Assembly: GCA_947625255.1 (NCBI GenBank)
Contig: CANQNT010000005.1
Location: 62,001-126,000, forward strand
Length of the DNA: 64,000 bases
Direction: 5' to 3'
From: an uncultured Acetatifactor sp.
Lineage (GTDB): Bacteria; Bacillota; Clostridia; Lachnospirales; Lachnospiraceae
A program made the translations under genes and the position numbers. Shown piece after piece: positions 43,184 through 54,248 of the stretch. Positions within the stretch are counted from its first letter, which is position 1; every line of letters begins with the position of its first letter. The notes under the pieces were generated by a model. It did not search any database. It saw only the letters and a list, made by a program, of their open reading frames with translations, and was not told the DNA's origin.

Positions 43184-44989
43184 TCATTCCTGAGAAAAGA
43201 CATTGTTGGCTTCCACCGAGCCATAAGTGGAGATATATGCGTTACGATAGGGGGCTTTCATGCGGAAACCATCTGACAGGTCGTCTCCCCGGAGTTCAAT
43301 AAGATTCAGTCGTGCCGCGTAAGGGGTGGAAGGAAAGAAGTGATATCCGCTTCGGTCGTCCCGTGAGGGCACGTAGATGGGAATATCCCCCAGTGAATAA
43401 ACGTCATGGGGATATACGATATAATCTCCGCTATGGAGCAGGTAGTCATTTCCGGCGGCATAGGCGCTTTCCAATAAAGGATTGATACAGAGAAGGATCA
43501 AAATGACGGCGGTGCAGCGGGCAAGAATCCATCCCCAAGAGACTTTGTTCTTCGGAACGGTCTTTCGGGGAAGCTTATTCCTTGAAAGCGGTTTTACGGG
43601 AACTGGCAGGCGGCATAAGAGACTTCCTGCCGCATATGCGGGGAAAAGCAGGAGATATACCATCCCATAACGCGGGGACGGTGCGCCAATAAACCAGAGC
43701 AGGAAGCAGGCGGCCATGGTCACGGCCAGTAAAAGCTCCTTGCCGTCCTTATGGCGCAGCAGCCGATAGAACCCTATGCCGAACACAATGGGAGCGGATA
43801 TCAGGGTGGCCAGGAAGAACGTCCGCAGAAATGGATCCAATTTTCCATACCAGACCGGAAACCAGACAGAAAAAGGCGAATCGAACTTCATCACATCATT
43901 TAGTCCCCATCCCCACGCTTTGATTTCGTTCCGGTCATAAACAAGCGTATAGGAGGGCATTTTCCAGTCCACCTGGAAGAGGTCCAACTCCGGATACGGA
44001 TAAATTAAATATCCGGAGATCAAGACATTGCGGATCAAAAAGGGTAAAAGGACAAGGATTCCAGCAAAAAAATAGACACTGATTTCTTTCCATTTTTTTT
44101 GACGAATCAGCTGACTGGCAGGCAGAATCGTCAGCAACACAACCAGTGCCGCAGAAAGCTTCAGGGTGGCGGCATAGACACCCAGGATACAGAGATAGGC
44201 AAAGGGACGGGGGTCTTGCTCCCCATCCTCCAGATGAGATATCCATTTAGTAAAAATATAGAGGACGAGCCCCAGTGTCATTAGGTCAGAACCGGGGGAA
44301 TTGATCGCACTGACCGTAATCTGATAGTTGGCTTCTTCATGACTGTAAAAGATAAGAAGCGCCAAACGGAAGCAATCAGAGAGGCAGATTTTTTTTGTGC
44401 GGAAAACTTTCATGGAGCAGATCGCGTATCCTAAGAAGAAAAAGGTGATAAAACCGTTGACACCATGCAGTGATTGTCCAACCAGGAAATAGAGGCTGAA
44501 CAAGGCCTGCAGACAGAAAAAGGAACTGTTATAAGCCAGTCGATTATGCAGATTACCCAGCCCGGGAACTACCCCATAGGTTTCAATCCATCGGATACTC
44601 TGGGCGTGGTAGAGTCCGGTGTCATATTGATAAGGAATTCCTTTTGACAAGACAAGCAATAAAAGGAAAAGCATTGCCAATAAAGCGGTTATCAACCAAA
44701 TTCTGGGAGTTCGGAAAATTTTCCTGAAAATGTCCATTACTTTTTTGCGAAAGCAGATAAGAAGCGCCGTGTCGCTTATAAGCAGCAGCAGATTTGCCAG
44801 GGCGCCGACTCCGTGGAACAGACTGAAGAATTCAGCATAAACGGTTAGCATACATATGCCCAGAAGGAGCACGGCATCCGGATTTTTTTCCTGATATTGA
44901 TTTGTCCCGCCTGGCAGACTTGTAAAAGCCATTCCCCAAAGGTAGGCGGAAATTCCCATCCAAAACCAGCTTAAAGCGATGAAAATCAT
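43184..44989 (-). CDS. LIC_10190-type polytopic membrane protein
   Basis: 601 residues with about a dozen hydrophobic helices and a C-terminal outside segment. The motif YQYDTGLYHAQSIRWIETYGVVPGLGNLHNRLAYNSS is characteristic of LIC_10190-family proteins, which look like GT-C glycosyltransferases (acidic DTGLYH near the membrane boundary). AAGGAG lies before the ATG at 44989 and a consensus promoter is at 45067-45095. A role in surface glycan assembly is likely but not proven. It stands alone, without glycosyltransferase neighbours. Confidence 0.78.
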   Translation of the reverse strand: MIFIALSWFWMGISAYLWGMAFTSLPGGTNQYQEKNPDAVLLLGICMLTVYAEFFSLFHGVGALANLLLLISDTALLICFRKKVMDIFRKIFRTPRIWLITALLAMLFLLLLVLSKGIPYQYDTGLYHAQSIRWIETYGVVPGLGNLHNRLAYNSSFFCLQALFSLYFLVGQSLHGVNGFITFFFLGYAICSMKVFRTKKICLSDCFRLALLIFYSHEEANYQITVSAINSPGSDLMTLGLVLYIFTKWISHLEDGEQDPRPFAYLCILGVYAATLKLSAALVVLLTILPASQLIRQKKWKEISVYFFAGILVLLPFLIRNVLISGYLIYPYPELDLFQVDWKMPSYTLVYDRNEIKAWGWGLNDVMKFDSPFSVWFPVWYGKLDPFLRTFFLATLISAPIVFGIGFYRLLRHKDGKELLLAVTMAACFLLWFIGAPSPRYGMVYLLLFPAYAAGSLLCRLPVPVKPLSRNKLPRKTVPKNKVSWGWILARCTAVILILLCINPLLESAYAAGNDYLLHSGDYIVYPHDVYSLGDIPIYVPSRDDRSGYHFFPSTPYAARLNLIELRGDDLSDGFRMKAPYRNAYISTYGSVEANNVFSQE

Positions 44990-45066
44990 GGTTTATCTCC
45001 TTGAAATTTTTTCTTAAATAGGAAGCGCGTTGTCTCCTGACGCGGTTTTCCGGTATCGTTGGGATT

Positions 45067-45095
45067 ATGATAGCATTCCGGAACGGGAAAGTCAA
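45067..45095 (-). promoter_or_regulatory. Promoter of the LIC_10190-type gene
   Basis: On the minus strand, TTGACT (45090-45095) and TATCAT (45067-45072) with 17-base spacing. Confidence 0.7.
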
Positions 45096-45282
45096 TCGCA
45101 CATAGGCGTCGCGCCGGGAGCTTATGCCGAGATCCCGGATTCTTGTTTTTTGTCAAAAGATATGGTTGTAATTGTACCAAATTATGATAAAATAAAAAAG
45201 AATACGGCAAGGCGCAGTCCTTTGGCGGGCCTCGGGGTTTGGAACCAAAAGTCCAGAGGGCAGGCGCGGAAAGAAGGTAAGG

Positions 45283-46479
45283 ATGATCGTACAGAAATAT
45301 AAGGATATGTTATCTGGGAAGTCCGTGATCCGGCAGCTGTCGGAATTTGCCACTGCCAGGGGGGCGGAGATTGGTTATGAGAATGTCTTTGATTATAGTC
45401 TTGGCAATCCGTCGGTTCCGGTTCCGCGGGAATTTACGGAACAGATGATCCATATGCTGGAAACGAAAGATTCCGTGGCGCTGCATGGATATAGCCCCAG
45501 CTTAGGGATCCCCTCTGTGAGAGAGGCCATAGCCGCCTCCCTGGAGAAGAGATTCGGGCTTCCTTACCGTAAGGAGCATATTTTCATGACCTCCGGCGCC
45601 GCGGGAGCCCTGGCTCATGCGGTTCGTCTGGTAACGGAGCCTGGCGACGAGGTTTTGACGTTTGCTCCGTTTTTCCCGGAATATCATCCTTATGTGGATC
45701 TGGCCGGTGCCGTGTTAAAGGTAGTGCCGCCGGAAACGGAGACATTTCAGATTAATTTTGAGGCTTTTGAAAAAATGATGGGTCCCAGGGTCATGGCGGT
45801 GCTGATCAATACGCCCAATAATCCGTCAGGTGTGGTTTATTCGGCGGCGACTCTGCGGAAACTGTCCGAGGTCATGACGCGCAAATCCGTGGAGTATGGG
45901 CATGACATTTTCCTGATTTCCGACGAACCTTATCGGGAAATTGTGTTTAAAGGAGTGGATGCACCTTGCGTATCCGCTTTCTATGAGAATACGATCATGT
46001 GTTATTCCTTTTCCAAATCTCTTTCTTTACCGGGAGAGCGTATTGGGTATCTGGCGGTACAGCCTGGATGCAGGGAAGCGGAGACGTTGGTGAATATGTG
46101 CGGTCAGATTTCCAGGGGGATTGGACATAATTGCCCGCCTTCCATTATTCAGCTGGCAGTGGCGGAGGTTTTGGATCTGACGGCTGATTTGACTGTGTAT
46201 GAGACGAATAAGGAGCTTCTGTACCGCGAGTTGATCAGTCTGGGCTTTACCTGCGTGGAACCTGGCGGAACCTTTTACATTTTCCCCAAGGCTTTGGAAG
46301 AGGATGCCAAGGTATTTTGTCGGAAAGCGTTACAGTATGATCTGGTGCTGGTGCCCGGAGATACTTTTGGCGCGCCCGGATTTTTCCGGATGGCGTATTG
46401 TATCGATACCGTAAAGGTGGAGCGGTCGCTGGGCGCTTTGCACCGGTTCGTGGAAACGGAGTACCCTGGTCGGGTGTAA
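45283..46479 (+). CDS. PLP-dependent aminotransferase, class I/II
   Basis: 398 residues of aminotransferase fold type I. The sequence shows FDYSLGNPSVPVP, TSGAAGALAHAVRLV, the Asn/Pro motif VLINTPNNPSGVVY, ISDEPYREIVF and the Schiff-base Lys245 in CYSFSKSLSLPGERIGY. Arg in GFFRMAYC would bind the substrate carboxylate. It is of the aspartate/aromatic aminotransferase group; the amino acid used is not clear. Only 16 bases separate it from the next frame's first codons, so co-transcription with the patatin and uppP genes is likely. Confidence 0.9.
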   Translation: MIVQKYKDMLSGKSVIRQLSEFATARGAEIGYENVFDYSLGNPSVPVPREFTEQMIHMLETKDSVALHGYSPSLGIPSVREAIAASLEKRFGLPYRKEHIFMTSGAAGALAHAVRLVTEPGDEVLTFAPFFPEYHPYVDLAGAVLKVVPPETETFQINFEAFEKMMGPRVMAVLINTPNNPSGVVYSAATLRKLSEVMTRKSVEYGHDIFLISDEPYREIVFKGVDAPCVSAFYENTIMCYSFSKSLSLPGERIGYLAVQPGCREAETLVNMCGQISRGIGHNCPPSIIQLAVAEVLDLTADLTVYETNKELLYRELISLGFTCVEPGGTFYIFPKALEEDAKVFCRKALQYDLVLVPGDTFGAPGFFRMAYCIDTVKVERSLGALHRFVETEYPGRV

Positions 46480-46554
46480 AAAAAGGAATGCCTTATGCGG
46501 CGCACGCGGCAAAGGCCCGGGCGGCTGCGCGGGGAAAGGAGAAGAGAAATTCGT

Positions 46555-47406
46555 ATGTATCAGGCCGGACTGGTTCTGGAGGGTGGAGGAATGAAAGGAG
46601 TCTATACCGCCGGGGTTTTGGATCTCTTTCTTGATAAAGGTGTAGTTTTCACGAGCGTTTACGGGGTGTCTGCGGGGGCCTGCAGCATGTGCAGCTTTTT
46701 GTCCGGGCAGCGGGGGCGGGCTTACCACGTCAACGTGGATTATCTGGATTCCCCCAATTATTGCGGCGTAAAGAGTCTGCTGACGACCGGGGATTTGTTC
46801 AACGTGAAGATGTGCTATCATCAGATCCCGGAAAGCTTGAATCCCTATGATTATGAAGCGTTTGACAAATATCCCGGAAAAGCGTTCAGCGTCGTGACGA
46901 ATATCGAGACGGGGCAGCCGGAATATTTGCAGGTCCATGATATGTTCAGGGAGATAGACAAGATTCGCGCTTCCGCGTCTTTGCCGCTGGTTTCCCGAAA
47001 CGTGAAGATTGACGGGAAGTATTATTTGGACGGGGGCATATCGGACGCGATTCCGATCCAGAAGTCCATACAGGACGGAAATCAGAAAAACATCGTCGTC
47101 CTGACCAAGGAGGAGGGGTTTATCCGCAGGCCATCGTCCCAATTGGGGCTGATCAGGCTGCGTTATTGGAACTATCCCATGGTCTACGAGAGAATGAGAG
47201 AACGCCATGCCCGTTATAACGCCACCATTCATTTTCTGGAGCGGCAGCAGGAGGAAGGCCGCGCGTTTGTTATCCGGCCGAAGCATAAAAGCGACGTGGG
47301 CCGCATAGAAAAGGATAAGAAGAAGCTGGCCGCTCTTTATGAAGAGGGCTACCGGGACGCGGCGGATTGTTATGAAGAAATGAAAGAATATCTGGAGCGT
47401 CCTTGA
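46555..47406 (+). CDS. Patatin-like phospholipase family protein
   Basis: Predicted Ser-Asp dyad lipid hydrolase of 283 residues. The oxyanion motif is LEGGGMKGVYTAG, the nucleophile S39 lies in YGVSAGACS and the Asp159 in YYLDGGISD. The family is close to RssA/YjjU-like bacterial patatins. There is no signal peptide, so it is cytoplasmic. I used the ATG at 46555; upstream in-frame codons are Arg-rich and lack protein character. AAAGGAG is 13 bases upstream, rather far. It precedes uppP. Confidence 0.9.
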   Translation: MYQAGLVLEGGGMKGVYTAGVLDLFLDKGVVFTSVYGVSAGACSMCSFLSGQRGRAYHVNVDYLDSPNYCGVKSLLTTGDLFNVKMCYHQIPESLNPYDYEAFDKYPGKAFSVVTNIETGQPEYLQVHDMFREIDKIRASASLPLVSRNVKIDGKYYLDGGISDAIPIQKSIQDGNQKNIVVLTKEEGFIRRPSSQLGLIRLRYWNYPMVYERMRERHARYNATIHFLERQQEEGRAFVIRPKHKSDVGRIEKDKKKLAALYEEGYRDAADCYEEMKEYLERP

Positions 47407-47451
47407 AGACGGCCGAAGAAAGAATTTACCGATGGATGAAGGAGAGAGGAA

Positions 47452-48306
47452 ATGTTGGAGATTTTAAAGGCGATTATTTACGGTATCGTGGAGGGCATTA
47501 CGGAATGGCTCCCGATCAGCAGTACCGGACACTTGCTTTTGGTGGAGCAGCTTATGCCCTTTCAAGAGGTGTCGGAAGGGTTCTTTGATATGTTTGACGT
47601 GGTGATTCAGCTGGGGGCCATTTTGGCGGTAGTGGTATTGTATTGGGGCAAGATCTGGCCTTTCGCGCTGACCGGCAAGGAACGGCAGGGCAGAACCGAT
47701 CCCATGTCTTTCATCAAAATGGACGTGATGACCTTATGGTTTAAAATTTTAGTGTCCTGCCTCCCTGCGGCGATCATCGGTATTTTGTTTGACGAGGTGT
47801 TTGAGCGCTTGTTTTACAACCCGATCTGTATTGCCCTGGCCCTTATTATCTTTGGTATCGCGTTCCTGGTGATTGAAACCTGGAATCACGGAAGAAAGCC
47901 CAAGATCAGAAAGCTGTCCCAGATCACTTACCAGACGGCCCTGATCATCGGTGTTTTCCAGGTGATCGCGGCAATCTTTCCCGGAACCTCCCGTTCCGGC
48001 GCCACCATTATAGGCGCGCTGATGCTCGGCGTGTCCAGGACGGTGGCCGCGGAGTATACTTTCTTTCTGGCCATTCCCGTGATGTTTGGCGCCAGCCTCC
48101 TGAAAATGGTAAAATTTGGCTTTGCCTTTACGGCCATGGAAGCAGTGCTCCTATTTATCGGAACGGTGGTTTCTTTTGTGGTCTCGTTCTTCTGCCTGCG
48201 TTTCCTGGTCAGCTACGTGAAGAAGCATAATTTTAAAATCTTTGGTTTGTACAGAATCGTGCTGGGAATTATCGTCCTGCTTTATTTTGGCCTGACAGTT
48301 GCATAA
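47452..48306 (+). CDS. uppP: Undecaprenyl-diphosphate phosphatase
   Basis: Integral membrane enzyme (BacA) that dephosphorylates undecaprenyl pyrophosphate to recycle the wall lipid carrier; also gives bacitracin resistance. 284 residues, about eight helices. The two active-site motifs are EGITEWLPISSTGHLLL at the N-terminus and FPGTSRSGATIIGALMLGVSR in the second half. GAGAGAGGAA precedes the ATG. It follows the patatin gene by 45 bases and ends in a terminator. Confidence 0.96.
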   Translation: MLEILKAIIYGIVEGITEWLPISSTGHLLLVEQLMPFQEVSEGFFDMFDVVIQLGAILAVVVLYWGKIWPFALTGKERQGRTDPMSFIKMDVMTLWFKILVSCLPAAIIGILFDEVFERLFYNPICIALALIIFGIAFLVIETWNHGRKPKIRKLSQITYQTALIIGVFQVIAAIFPGTSRSGATIIGALMLGVSRTVAAEYTFFLAIPVMFGASLLKMVKFGFAFTAMEAVLLFIGTVVSFVVSFFCLRFLVSYVKKHNFKIFGLYRIVLGIIVLLYFGLTVA

Positions 48307-48444
48307 GGCAGGGCGCAGGGGTGTGAGAGTCATTCGTTTGGTGAGCGGCGCGGACCGGTATCTGCCCGGGAAACGGCGCGGGAGGCGACTGCAGGATGTG
48401 CGATACCTGCAGTGTGTGGATGCGGAATTTGTTTTGAAAAGGAA

Positions 48445-48494
48445 TTCAGCAGGATAAATTCGAGTTTTACCGAATTTGTCCTGCTGAAATTTTA
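48445..48494 (+). terminator. Terminator of uppP
   Basis: 18-bp stem TTCAGCAGGATAAATTCG against CGAATTTGTCCTGCTGAA (one G-T), 8-base loop, then ATTTTAT. A smaller CTGCAG...CTGCAG hairpin lies upstream near 48391-48414. Confidence 0.8.
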
Positions 48495-48540
48495 TAAAAA
48501 ATGTTTATAATTTCTTTATAATTAATTTGAAGAAAAAATG

Positions 48541-48569
48541 TTGACAATATATATGCTTAGTGATATTTT
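48541..48569 (+). promoter_or_regulatory. Promoter of the hrcA-grpE-dnaK-dnaJ operon
   Basis: Consensus TTGACA at 48541-48546, 17 bases, then TATTTT (48564-48569) preceded by TGA, an extended -10 form. The CIRCE element follows 15 bases downstream. Confidence 0.75.
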
Positions 48570-48583
48570 AGGTAAAGAAGATG

Positions 48584-48610
48584 TTAGCACTCCCCTTTAA
48601 CGAGTGCTAA
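48584..48610. promoter_or_regulatory. CIRCE operator
   Basis: TTAGCACTC at 48584-48592, nine bases, then GAGTGCTAA at 48602-48610: an exact match to the controlling inverted repeat of chaperone expression. HrcA, encoded next, binds it and represses the operon until heat shock. Confidence 0.98.
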
Positions 48611-48692
48611 CAAGATTAAAGAAGTCTTGCGGCAGTCTTGCGGCAGAGCAAATCGGCTATTCGGTACGCCTGGTTCCGGTTTGGAGGATGGA

Positions 48693-49724
48693 ATGGAGTT
48701 GGACGAGAGGAAGAAGAAAATTTTACAAGCGGTAATTCGCAATTATCTGGAAACGGGCGAGCCGGTGGGCAGCAGAACGATTTCCAAATATACCGACTTG
48801 AATCTGAGCTCCGCCACTATCCGCAACGAAATGGCCGATTTGGAAGAATTGGGGTATATTTTACAACCCCACACTTCCGCGGGCAGAATTCCTTCTGACA
48901 AGGGATATCGCTTTTACGTGGACGCTATGATGGAGGAAAAGGAACGTGAAGTGGTAGAGATGAAGGAGATGCTGGTGGAGCGGCAGGACAAGATGGAGCT
49001 CTTGTTAAAGCAGGTAGTCAAGGTGCTGGCGCAGAACACAAACTACGCCACCATGATATCTGCTCCCCGGATTTATGGCAGCAAGGTAAAGTTCATCCAG
49101 CTTTCCCGTGTGGATCGTGGGCAGATTCTGGCGGTGGTCGTGGTGGAAGGAAACGTGATCAAAAACAAAATTCTGAACGTGGACGAGGAGCTGACGGATG
49201 AGACCTTATTAAAGCTGAATATCCTGTTGAACACCCATTTGAACGGGCTGAGTCTGGGAGAAATCAATCTGGGAATGATCACCGCCATGAAGCAGCAGGC
49301 AGGGATTCACAGCGATATCGTGAATGAGGTCATTGACGCGGTGGCGGAGGCCATAAGGCCGGATGAGGACTTGCAGATTTACACCAGCGGCACCAATAAC
49401 TTTTTCCGTTATCCCGAATTGGCGGACCATAAGATGGCCAGTCAGCTGATTGAGACTTTTGAAGAGAAAAATGTTCTGAGCGGCCTTTTGCAGGACGCAA
49501 AAGCGGGGGAGAACGGATCGGGGATTCAGGTGTATATCGGAAGCGAAACCTCGGTGAGCAGTATGAAAGATTGCAGTGTTGTCACCGCCACATATGAATT
49601 GGAGGAAGGCATGCGAGGTACCATTGGAATCGTGGGGCCGAAGCGGATGGATTACGACAAGGTAATCGGTGTGCTGAAGACTCTGCAAAGCCAATTGGAT
49701 GAATTATATAAAAAGAAAGAATAG
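48693..49724 (+). CDS. hrcA: Heat-inducible transcription repressor HrcA
   Basis: 343 residues from the ATG at 48693 (GGAGG at 48683-48687). The N-terminal winged helix shows RKKKILQAVIRNYLETGEPVGSRTISKY and LSSATIRNEMADLEELGYILQPHTSAGRIPSDKGYR, the classic HrcA signature. A GAF-like domain and insert follow, with IQVYIGSE and GTIGIVGPKRMDYDKVI near the end. It represses this operon through the adjacent CIRCE and depends on GroEL for activity in other bacteria. First gene of the heat-shock operon. Confidence 0.98.
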   Translation: MELDERKKKILQAVIRNYLETGEPVGSRTISKYTDLNLSSATIRNEMADLEELGYILQPHTSAGRIPSDKGYRFYVDAMMEEKEREVVEMKEMLVERQDKMELLLKQVVKVLAQNTNYATMISAPRIYGSKVKFIQLSRVDRGQILAVVVVEGNVIKNKILNVDEELTDETLLKLNILLNTHLNGLSLGEINLGMITAMKQQAGIHSDIVNEVIDAVAEAIRPDEDLQIYTSGTNNFFRYPELADHKMASQLIETFEEKNVLSGLLQDAKAGENGSGIQVYIGSETSVSSMKDCSVVTATYELEEGMRGTIGIVGPKRMDYDKVIGVLKTLQSQLDELYKKKE

Positions 49725-49794
49725 CTTGAACGAGGGCTGATAGTTCAAATGCAGGGCAATCACTGAAGTTCAGGGCTATGGAAAGGATAAAGAG

Positions 49795-50577
49795 ATGGCT
49801 GACATGGAAAAAGAAGCGAGCCGGCAGGACCAAGAGCCGAAAGGCGCGGAAACCGATACCCAGGAATCTGCGGGTGTGGGTCGGGAAACCGGACAAAAGC
49901 CGCAGGATACCAGCCAGGCGACCGGGGAAGAAGCTCCCGGAGAGGCGGCGGAAGCGCAGGAAATGACTGAGGACCAGGAGACGGCAGAAGGGCAGGAAAC
50001 GGCTGAAGAAGAGCTTTCCGAAGAGGAAGAAGCTTCTGGTGAGGAAGCCGGTGAGGCCGGAGCCGGGAAAGAACCAAAGGCAAGTTGGGCCGAACGAATG
50101 GCCGCCAAGAAGCAGGCGAAGCAGGAGAAGAAGCTGGACCCCCTTAAGGAGCGGATCGCGGAATTAGAGGATCGCACCAAGCGTCAGCTGGCGGAGTTTG
50201 AAAATTTCCGCAAGAGGACGGACAAGGAGAAACAGGCGATGTTTGAGATCGGCGCCAGGAGCGTGATCGAGAAGATTCTTCCCGTGATCGACAATTTCGA
50301 ACGTGGATTGGCCACCGTCCCGGAGGATAAGAAAGACGATCCGTTCGTGGATGGAATGAATCGTGTTTATAAGCAGATGCTGACGGAACTGGAGAATATG
50401 GGCGTGAAGCCTATTGAGGCCGTTGGCAGGGAATTCGATCCCAAACTGCACAATGCGGTCATGCAGGTGACCAGCGAGGAGCAGGAGCCGGGCACGGTAT
50501 TCCAGGAGCTGCAAAAAGGTTATACCTACCGCGACAGCGTGGTACGGCACAGCATGGTATCGGTTGTCAGCGAGTAA
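49795..50577 (+). CDS. grpE: Nucleotide exchange factor GrpE
   Basis: Releases ADP from DnaK. 260 residues, longer than the usual ~200 because of a ~90-residue N-terminal stretch rich in Glu, Ala and Gln that looks disordered. The conserved part shows the coiled coil (ERIAELEDRTKRQLAEFENFRKRTDKEK), ILPVIDNFERGL, and the beta domain VGREFDPKLHNAVMQVTSEE and GYTYRDSVVRHSMVSVV. It lies between hrcA and dnaK in the operon. Confidence 0.97.
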   Translation: MADMEKEASRQDQEPKGAETDTQESAGVGRETGQKPQDTSQATGEEAPGEAAEAQEMTEDQETAEGQETAEEELSEEEEASGEEAGEAGAGKEPKASWAERMAAKKQAKQEKKLDPLKERIAELEDRTKRQLAEFENFRKRTDKEKQAMFEIGARSVIEKILPVIDNFERGLATVPEDKKDDPFVDGMNRVYKQMLTELENMGVKPIEAVGREFDPKLHNAVMQVTSEEQEPGTVFQELQKGYTYRDSVVRHSMVSVVSE

Positions 50578-50631
50578 CGAACCGCGTCAGGCGGCAAAAA
50601 AATAGAATATTCAGTAATGATCAATGAATAG

Positions 50632-52536
<1,905 letters not shown>

Positions 52537-52549
52537 TACGAGGTAAATC

Positions 52550-53716
52550 ATGGCAGAACAGAAGCGAGACTATTATGAGGTGCTCGGCGTAGATAAAACT
52601 GCAGATGAAGCGGCAATCAAAAAGGCTTACCGTACTTTGGCCAAGAAGTATCACCCGGATATGAATCCGGGTGATGCCGAAGCCGAAAAGAAGTTCAAGG
52701 AAGCTTCGGAGGCTTATGCCGTGCTCAGCGATCCGGAAAAGAGACGCCAGTATGATCAGTTCGGTCATGCCGCTTTTGATGGCGGAATGGGCGGAGACGG
52801 AGGATTTGATTTTAGCGGCACGGATTTCAGCGATATTTTCGGAGATATCTTTGGCGACTTTTTCGGCGGCGGACGGAGCCGTTCCTATAGCAGCAACAGC
52901 CCCATGAAAGGAAACACCCTCTATACAAGTGTTAAGGTGTCTTTTGAAGAAGCGGTGTTTGGCTGCGAAAAGACGGTGGAGTTGACGGTCAAGGAGCCTT
53001 GTAAGACTTGTAACGGTACCGGTGCGAGGCCCGGAACCAGTCCAGAGATATGCAGCAAGTGCGGAGGAAAGGGACAGGTAGTATTTACCCAGCAATCTTT
53101 CTTCGGCACTGTTCGTAATGTGCAGCCATGTCCGGACTGTAAGGGAACCGGTAAAATCATTCGCGAGAAATGTCCCGATTGCCGCGGTACCGGTTTTGTG
53201 GCGATGCAGAAGCGCTATGCGGTAAAGATTAACGCGGGTATTGATAACGGACAGGTGATCCTGATGCCCGGTCTGGGCGATCCTGGCGTGAATGGCGGTC
53301 CCAGGGGAGATGTGAAAGTGGAAGTCTCTGTGGGAAGACATCCGATTTTCCAGAGACAGGATATGAACATATATTCCACTGTGCCGATGTCCTTTGCGGT
53401 AGCGGCGCTGGGCGGAGAGATCATGGTGGATACCGTGGATGGCAAGGTGATCTACGAAGTGAAGCCCGGAACCCAGACCGATACCAAGGTGCGTCTGAAA
53501 GGAAAGGGCGTGCCGTCTTGGCGGAATCCGGAATTCCGAGGGGATCACTATGTGACGCTGGTGGTTCAGGTGCCCAGCCGCTTAAAGCCGGAGGCCAAGG
53601 AACTGTTAAGACAATTCGATGCCGAATGCGGCAATACCCTGAACGTGTCAGCCGATGTTGGCGGGGATGACGGCAAGGGTGATTCAAAGTCCAGAAAAAA
53701 GAAATTTTTTAAATAA
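52550..53716 (+). CDS. dnaJ: Co-chaperone DnaJ (Hsp40)
   Basis: 388 residues, type I DnaJ. The J domain (about 1-70) has [11 protein letters not shown] with the HPD motif, then a Gly/Phe-rich linker ([21 protein letters not shown]). The zinc domain shows four CxxCxGxG repeats ([36 protein letters not shown]). The C-terminal substrate-binding domains follow, with a Lys-rich tail. Last gene of the heat-shock operon before a terminator. Confidence 0.99.
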   Translation: MAEQKRDYYEVLGVDKTADEAAIKKAYRTLAKKYHPDMNPGDAEAEKKFKEASEAYAVLSDPEKRRQYDQFGHAAFDGGMGGDGGFDFSGTDFSDIFGDIFGDFFGGGRSRSYSSNSPMKGNTLYTSVKVSFEEAVFGCEKTVELTVKEPCKTCNGTGARPGTSPEICSKCGGKGQVVFTQQSFFGTVRNVQPCPDCKGTGKIIREKCPDCRGTGFVAMQKRYAVKINAGIDNGQVILMPGLGDPGVNGGPRGDVKVEVSVGRHPIFQRQDMNIYSTVPMSFAVAALGGEIMVDTVDGKVIYEVKPGTQTDTKVRLKGKGVPSWRNPEFRGDHYVTLVVQVPSRLKPEAKELLRQFDAECGNTLNVSADVGGDDGKGDSKSRKKKFFK

Positions 53717-53726
53717 AAAATGAGAG

Positions 53727-53753
53727 ATGGCTCGCCTGGCGGGCCATTTTTTT
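53727..53753 (+). terminator. Terminator of the dnaK operon
   Basis: 8-bp stem ATGGCTCG / CGGGCCAT (one G-T), loop CCTGG, followed by a run of seven T. Confidence 0.88.
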
Positions 53754-53894
53754 ATTATTGCCGTGCTGCAACCGCGATTTTTCTGGAATCCGGCAAAGTT
53801 TTTACTGTATTTCTGTCACGGTTTGTAGTATACTTAAGGAAATGGCGGCCTGGAACCGTTCCGACTGCCCGTTTTACATAGAGGAGGATTGAAA

Positions 53895-54239
53895 ATGAAT
53901 TTATTCGTGTGTTATCCCAAATGTACGACTTGTCAGAAAGCGCGGAAATGGCTGGATGAAAAGGGAGTGGAATATCAGCTGCGTAATATTAAGACGGATA
54001 ACCCCTCCGTGGAGGAACTGCGGGAGTGGCAACAGCGCAGTGGTCTGGAGATTAAGAAGTTTTTCAATACCAGCGGTTTATTGTATAAAGAGATGAATCT
54101 TAAGGATAAGCTGCCGGAAATGACATTGGAGGAGAAGCTTTCACTGCTTGCCAGTGATGGGATGTTGGTGAAGCGGCCGATTTTGGTAACAGAGGATAAG
54201 GTATTGGTCGGATTCCGTGAAAAGGAATGGGACATATAA
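53895..54239 (+). CDS. Spx/MgsR/ArsC family protein
   Basis: 114 residues with a thioredoxin-like fold. C10-T-T-C13 near the N-terminus (FVCYPKCTTCQKARKWL) is the redox CxxC of Spx/MgsR-type proteins and some YffB-like ArsC homologues. NTSGLLYKEMNL and LVKRPILVTEDKVLVGF fit the ArsC family's second half. Whether it binds RNA polymerase like Spx or acts as a reductase cannot be told; the Spx residues for alpha-CTD contact were not checked. GAGGAGG, 7 bases upstream, supports the ATG at 53895. Confidence 0.85.
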   Translation: MNLFVCYPKCTTCQKARKWLDEKGVEYQLRNIKTDNPSVEELREWQQRSGLEIKKFFNTSGLLYKEMNLKDKLPEMTLEEKLSLLASDGMLVKRPILVTEDKVLVGFREKEWDI

Positions 54240-54248
54240 GGAGAATTC

